The notes beneath the pieces were generated by a model. It ran no database searches. It was not told the origin of the DNA and saw only the letters and a program-made list of their open reading frames with translations. The position numbers were made by a program, and so were the translations under genes. 64,000 nt of DNA. It comes from Folioceros fuciformis. Its lineage: Eukaryota; Anthocerotophyta; Anthocerotopsida; Anthocerotales. This document shows, one piece after another, positions 59,161 through 64,000 of the stretch; within the stretch, counting starts at the first letter, position 1, and each line of letters starts with the position of its first letter. Where the stretch lies: the NCBI GenBank assembly GCA_049999805.1, contig JBNGIO010005951.1, positions 132,700 to 196,699 of the forward strand. The letters run 5' to 3'.

Positions 59161-60089
59161 GACTACACTGCACCTTGTTTCCACCTGCCGAAATTGAGGA
59201 TAGATCATTCGTCAGAGAATACAATCAGTATCCACGAACCAGGCATCTTCGTATGTGTTTTGCAAGCCTTAGCTCAACCACGAAGGACAACAGGAGACAA
59301 AAACTGATTGACATAAAAAATCCATCAACATGCCTTCTCTACAGCTCAGTCTGCACCCTCTCAGATATGACCTAAAGCTGCCGAGCAGCAAGCCGTAGAG
59401 ATCAAACAGACTGAGCGCAATCTGAGATACAGGAGCCTGAAGCAGCGAGAAATCAAGCTGATCTGCTGCTACACCACGAAGGCGAGGCAAGTACGATTGA
59501 GCTCACGAAAACTTCAACAAGATACATGCGCAAAGTCTTGCATCTGCGACACCCAGAGGAAACAAACATGTTCCCACGTCTTACAGTCTCACCTACGCTG
59601 GCAAACACACAGGATTTCCCGAGACCATGATTCCCGGACACAACTGTCGCTGCCCTCCAGTCCAACGTGATGCGCCAGGACTTTCTCCGAAATAGCGGAT
59701 GATTTCACTGGCAGCTGTCACCAATTCCTGATACCATCCTCCAGATAACGATCCCGCTGCAACTTGGACTCTCCGATGAACTTGCAGGGAAGGATCAGGC
59801 ACCCGGGATGCAATCCGTGGGAGCTGCAGATCTCCAAGGTCCAAAGCAGATTTGGCTTAAACTCTCCTCATGCTGCATCCTAGCCGTGGGCGATACCAAG
59901 GAAGTTCGGGACTAGCCGCCTATAGAGGGGCATTTGCATTGAAAACAGGTAATGCTAGACGGTTTCCAGTTGGGTCCTGGGGCTTACGGTCATTCATTTG
60001 CTGCAGCCAGTGCTTGTCTGGCTTGGGGAGGTGGGCGATCCTGTGGCCGGCCATGCGACCCATTGTCAGCAAGCTGTGACCAGGAAAGG
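59161..60089. promoter_or_regulatory. Region between two divergent hydrolase genes
   Basis: It holds the upstream regions of two divergent genes. On the minus strand an open stretch at 59844-59594 ends at a good donor (GCCAGC then GTAGGTGAG), and an acceptor lies at about 59176, so a 5' exon of the minus-strand hydrolase is likely here. No other feature is seen. Confidence 0.45.
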
Positions 60090-62226
60090 ATGGCAGCGAT
60101 GTGCGGCATGTGCAGGGAATGCCATGTTCCTGCAATGTTCATCTCTGTCACAGCAGCTCAAGGATCAGCTGTGTCAGCCGTGTCATTGTGGTCAGGACCC
60201 AGCTCCTGGAATTTGAAACGACGGAATGTTCCTAGCTTTGTCACAGGCAGAAGGAGGTTGGCGGGCTCCGTTTTGTCTGTGAGAATCGTGTCGCTGATGC
60301 AGAAGCTGGAGACCTTTCCGCTTTTTCTCCCGACTGATGTGGAGAAGCTCCAGGAAAGAGCTGCTCGGGATATGGCTGCCAGGATTCAGCAGCTTCCAGT
60401 GCAGGTTTTGTGGCGTCTTCGTTTGGTGCTGGATGCTGCGGCTTGAGGTTATTGCTCCCCTGATTTTGGTCCTGACAGACGAGCCTATCCGCTGATCCAA
60501 TTTTGACAAGTTGCGTGGCACCTTCGGGTGCTCACAAGGACTGGCCACCACTCATGCTGCTGCATGGGTTTGATAGGTGATACTTGCTTCGGCGGTTTTT
60601 GCTGGCCTTATGGTGTGCTTCTGTGTGTCCTTTCCCTCTGGAGATCAGTGTTCAGGGGGATTTTATGTACTGCGAGCAACTAAAGCTGCTGTTTTTTTGT
60701 TGCGTCTTTTGGTAATGACCTCATGGTAGCTCGTGTCTAGAATGGCGGAGGACTTTCCCTCTGCTTGAGAAGGCTGGTCTTCGGCCATGGGCTATTGACA
60801 TCCTTGGCTCGGGATTTTCGAACACAGGCAAGGCCACTGCTCCTTCTTATCTCTAGTTGAGCATGGGAACCTGAAGCCCGGAGAATACTTTCATCCACTA
60901 GCTAGCTAGTGTCTGTGATGGCTGATTAATATGCTGTGTGCAGCTAAGGGGATCTCATCCTTTGGAGTGGTTGCCAAGCGAGAGCACCTCTATGAGGTAC
61001 GTCAATGGATTGGTTGTGTGTGACCCTGTGCAGTTATCATGTCATGTTCTCAGGTGAGATACAAGGTAACAAGTAGGAATCTCTTCATTGTAGTTTTGGA
61101 AGACTCACATTGGAGAGCCTGTCATATTGATCGGGGCAAGCCTTGGTGGTGCAACTGCTTTGGACTTCACATTGGCTCACCCAGATGCCGTAAGCTTTCT
61201 GTTTCTACTGCCCTCATCATGCATACCATACGAAAGGAGCTCTGTGGAATAATTTGTAGTGGACTGGCTGATTTGCTCACCTTCAGGTCCACAAGCTGGT
61301 GCTCATAAATGCTCAAGGATATGCAGAAGGTATTGGAGAAAAAGATGCACTGCCGAAGTACTTGGCGTACATTGGAGTACGTTCTCGTCCTTTGTATCGA
61401 TTCGGAAGCATGATGTGCCTGTAGACCTGTTTCTTCGGTCATAATGTCTTGTCATTCCTTGAATCAGGCAGCAGTTCTCAAGAGTGTGCCATTGAGGGCG
61501 TATGCGAATACTTTGGCATTCGGCAAGATTTCTGCAGAAATCCTCTTCGACTCCATGCGTGTACTGCATACCCCATCCTCTTTGTCTGTCTCCCATCTTG
61601 CTTTGTGGTCAGCCAAGGGTGTAACTCTCCTGATCCAGTGCACATTCATGTTCTTTGAGTTTGCCCAACTTCACAGGTTGGGAGATTGCATTGCCTCATG
61701 CCAGGCTGGGCGGACGCGTTGGTTGACTTCATGCGAAGTGGTGGCTACAATGTTAGTTCGCACGTCCAAGAGGTCTGCTTGACTCTTCCTTTCAGATTGC
61801 AGCAACTCTGCAATCTGCACGAGGTTAGGGTAGCTCGTGTTTGAAACGTTTCATTACGAGTGCATCAAGGGGAAGTTCTTGTTTTTTGGGGGTGTGCACT
61901 CGATGCAGGTGCAAAAGGAGACTCTAATACTATGGGGGGAGAAGGACAAGATTCTTCCTAAAGAGTACCCTGAGGTTCTCATTTTGCTGTGCTGATTTCT
62001 TGTCCAAACCTGCTAGCCTAGCGGTCCCACCCTTGCCTGTTGCTGTTGCTGAAGGCAATTCTGGCTGCCTTTGCAGATGTTTAAGGCAGACCTGCAAAAC
62101 TCTGTTCTGCACTATATTCCGGACGGTGGTCACATACCACATGTGCAAAATCCGGAAGTCGTGTCATCTCTGGTATCAGACTTTGTCAAGAATCCGTTCC
62201 TGGAGAGCCGCCAGATTCACCAGTGA
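60090..62226 (+). CDS. Plastid-type alpha/beta hydrolase
   Basis: Ten exons: 60090-60404, 60479-60576, 60730-60827, 60944-60996, 61094-61189, 61287-61376, 61468-61560, 61677-61772, 61909-61974 and 62077-62226. They total 1,155 bases (384 residues) in one frame. Diagnostic runs are LMLLHGFDSSCLEWRRTFPL, GLRPWAIDILGSGFSNT, KREHLYEFWKTHIGEPVILI, GASLGGATALDFTLAHPDAV (nucleophile Ser), KLVLINAQGYAEG, SVPLRAYANTLAF, GRLHCLMPGWADALVDFMRS, TLILWGEKDKILPKE (Asp) and YIPDGGHIPHVQNPEVV (His). The triad is complete. The N-terminal ~80 residues are Ser/Arg/Ala-rich with few acids, compatible with a chloroplast transit peptide; close plant relatives are mostly plastid-predicted. Intron 3 appears to be a GC-AG intron (CACAG then GCAAGG). 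Substrate unknown. An in-frame upstream Met at 59952 is less likely. Confidence 0.92.
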
Positions 62227-62701
62227 AGCGGGGACAAGAATGGGCGACGAGAATGGTAGGCCAAAGGAACAAAAGTGGGGAGGCAACGGCCCCGTCTCAA
62301 TCCCTAGTACCTACTCGGAGTCCCTGGGGCATGTAGCTTTCTTTCGCTTCTTCGCATGATAATGGACTACTATCATTAAGGCACGCAGGTTTAGTGGACT
62401 GCATTAGTCTTAATTCTCTCTTGTGCCTTGGTGTGTTCACAACCGGTCCTTCAACTTGAGCACATGCTGACTATCGTGCGTGCCGCAGCACGAGAGCTAT
62501 CTGCAAGGCAGATGAACGTAGAGGAAGTGGGACTGAGGGAACCGGCACATAGCTGCAGTGTCAAGTCCTTAAATTGACCTCGATACAATTCTAACATGTT
62601 CGTTACAGATGATGTGTACAGCGAATGGCAACAATCGAATGTCTCTATCTGGATCGAATGACGCTGCTAGCTGGCAGCTACGTACACATTCTGTTCGAGG
62701 C
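62227..62701. other. Convergent 3' region
   Basis: This 475-base stretch lies between convergent stop codons and holds the 3' UTRs of the plastid-type hydrolase and the carboxypeptidase. Nothing else is seen. Confidence 0.55.
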
Positions 62702-64000
62702 TCAGGTTCGTGTCACCATGCCCAACATCTCCAAAGCTGCCCGAGGTTGATCCGCAGGAAGCTGGACGACACACAGCACAACCAAAACAGCAACGTTACC
62801 AGATGCATCTGATGTTCACGGGCACTGGTTATGGTCGTATGACTTGTGAACACACCAAATGTCCGGCGTTGAGAATCCAATAGAATGCCAGATTCCGGTA
62901 CTGCTTCACAAATCCAACAGTCGACTGTTCTCCGAAGTACAAGGGTTTTCGCCTGGCCGCATTGAAGTGTGCCAGGCCCCGCCACCTGAAGAAAGAATTA
63001 TCACGTACGGTGGGGGCTTGTCAGAAGGTCCCCTTTGTCAACTGCTTTTGGCACCTTTTAAGAACTCCACCTCTGTGCAAGCATCCCAGGAAATCGTCTC
63101 GTCCCTTACTTGAGCTTCTGAACCCAGGCTTCTGTTCCGGGAGTAGCGCAAATGAGGTCCAGCTATCATCCGAGACACCATTTCCCCACACATCAGTCTC
63201 AGGTGCTGACGTTCATGGAGCATCATGTGGACTAGAGTCTTCGAAGGCTTGCAGATAACACTACGTTGTATCTGGATACAAGGTACTGTATTTGGATGGT
63301 GCTAACCTGGCCATTGTAAACGGTGACATTGACGCCGAACTCCAGCAGTGCGGTTACCTGCAGGTTATGTACAAACAGGTTTGAACAGCCGGTGGGATGA
63401 ACGGGCCTCGAAAGTGAGAGGAAATGCTAGCCCTTCCAACGGAGGCGAACGAGATAGAGTTACCTGTGCAATGGTGTCTTGCATGAAGTCTCCGGCAAGG
63501 GCAGCAAAAACCACATCGGAGGATGTCACCCACCTGCTCAGAGACCGGAAATTGTGTGAAGCCACAAGCGCGCACAGGTCTGGCAGCAGACACTCGTGAC
63601 TGTAGCAGGATACAAGAAAAGTCTAGACCATACTCACGTCCAGTTGGCAGGAACGATACCAAGTTTTTGTCTGATTGGCCCATTCATGAGCTCCTCCAAC
63701 AGGCCGTCTACATCAGAATCATGTGTTTGGAACTGCAGTGCCCGATTGCGCAGGTAAGGGGCAGGGGCAGGGGCAGCGGTAGTCCCAGTACCAGTCTGGC
63801 CAACAAACGCCTGTTGACCACCCTGCGGTGATGCGTTTGCCAAATCGGGAGCCAGAATGTTGTAAAAATTCTGCGGCACATGAATCACATCCTCATGAGT
63901 CCGGTTGAGAATTACAAGAGTCCTGGCCCAGTCTCACAAGGTCTCCGAAGCCATGCTACTGCTCTTGTTTCCACCCACCACGCCGTTGGAGACTTGGAGA
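62702..64000 (-). CDS. Serine carboxypeptidase-like protein (SCPL51 type), 3' part
   Basis: The C-terminal exons of an S10 serine carboxypeptidase are present: about 63894-63638, 63533-63464, 63357-63307, 63162-63110, 62985-62856 and 62761-62702, all GT-AG and in frame. Diagnostic runs are NFYNILAPDLANASPQGG, LMNGPIRQKLGIVPANWTW, SSDVVFAALAGDFMQDTIAQ, FGVNVTVYNGQLDLICATPG (catalytic Asp), TEAWVQKLKW, KPLYFGEQSTVGFVKQYRNL and FYWILNAGHLLPADQPRAAL (catalytic His). The layout matches plant SCPL50/51 and animal retinoid-inducible carboxypeptidases rather than the acyltransferase-like SCPL clade. Such enzymes are secreted or vacuolar glycoproteins. An Ala/Pro/Gly/Thr-rich insert (GQTGTGTTAAPAPAP) sits before the LMNGPI block and is unusual. 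The catalytic Ser and signal peptide lie beyond the right edge. Upstream of 63894 the exon border is uncertain. Confidence 0.9.

Noticed and set aside
59952-60089. Upstream in-frame start for the plastid-type hydrolase
   Set aside because: Using it adds 46 Gly/Cys-rich residues unlike a transit peptide; MAAMCGMC at 60090 is the more natural start.
1-64000. CRISPR arrays, rRNA genes and tRNA genes
   Set aside because: No CRISPR-like repeat-spacer pattern or rRNA sequence was recognised. No tRNA cloverleaf with A and B boxes was noticed by eye, though a covariance-model scan could not be run.

Overview
The window is nuclear DNA of a streptophyte, most likely a seedless land plant (bryophyte, lycophyte or fern grade). 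The evidence is plant-restricted or plant-typical genes (NXD1-type neoxanthin factor, PLS-class PPR, ICU11/CP2-type oxygenase, SCPL51-like carboxypeptidase, chloroplast-type hydrolase), GT-AG introns mostly of 80-150 bp, and plant-type telomere motifs (AAACCCT) scattered in minisatellites. The species cannot be fixed from sequence alone. Short introns and a highly modular PPR gene would fit a compact lycophyte-like genome; this is inference.

Layout: 1-5400 is repeat-rich, with a dead LINE, two minisatellites and a 100-N gap. 5401-18296 (minus) is a giant gene for about 4,200 residues of filamin-type Ig repeats followed by a REJ/PKD-like region. It faces a LIP5/VTA1 gene (19265-20943, plus). 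20.9-25.4 kb is gene-free, largely AT-rich DNA. 25.5-34 kb holds a convergent pair: an ICU11/CP2-like 2-oxoglutarate oxygenase (plus) and PP4 regulatory subunit 3 (minus). 35.7-42.5 kb holds a 1,240-residue PPR protein (minus) head-to-head with NXD1 (plus), then a small twin-CX9C protein. 43.5-57 kb is AT-rich accessory DNA carrying two divergent copies of an unrecognised protein family in opposite orientation. Between those copies lie a CREG-like gene, mitochondrial ribosomal protein bL19m, and a decayed aldehyde dehydrogenase pseudogene. 58-64 kb holds three alpha/beta-hydrolase-fold genes: a membrane-anchored hydrolase, a plastid-type hydrolase and the 3' part of a serine carboxypeptidase.

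The housekeeping genes cover ESCRT/MVB sorting, Polycomb-associated oxidation, PP4 phosphatase targeting, organelle RNA processing, xanthophyll synthesis, and mitochondrial import and translation. They form no single pathway. The most unusual items are the giant filamin/REJ surface protein and the unrecognised two-copy family. Exon joins given below were checked for reading-frame continuity by hand; no alignment or database search was run.
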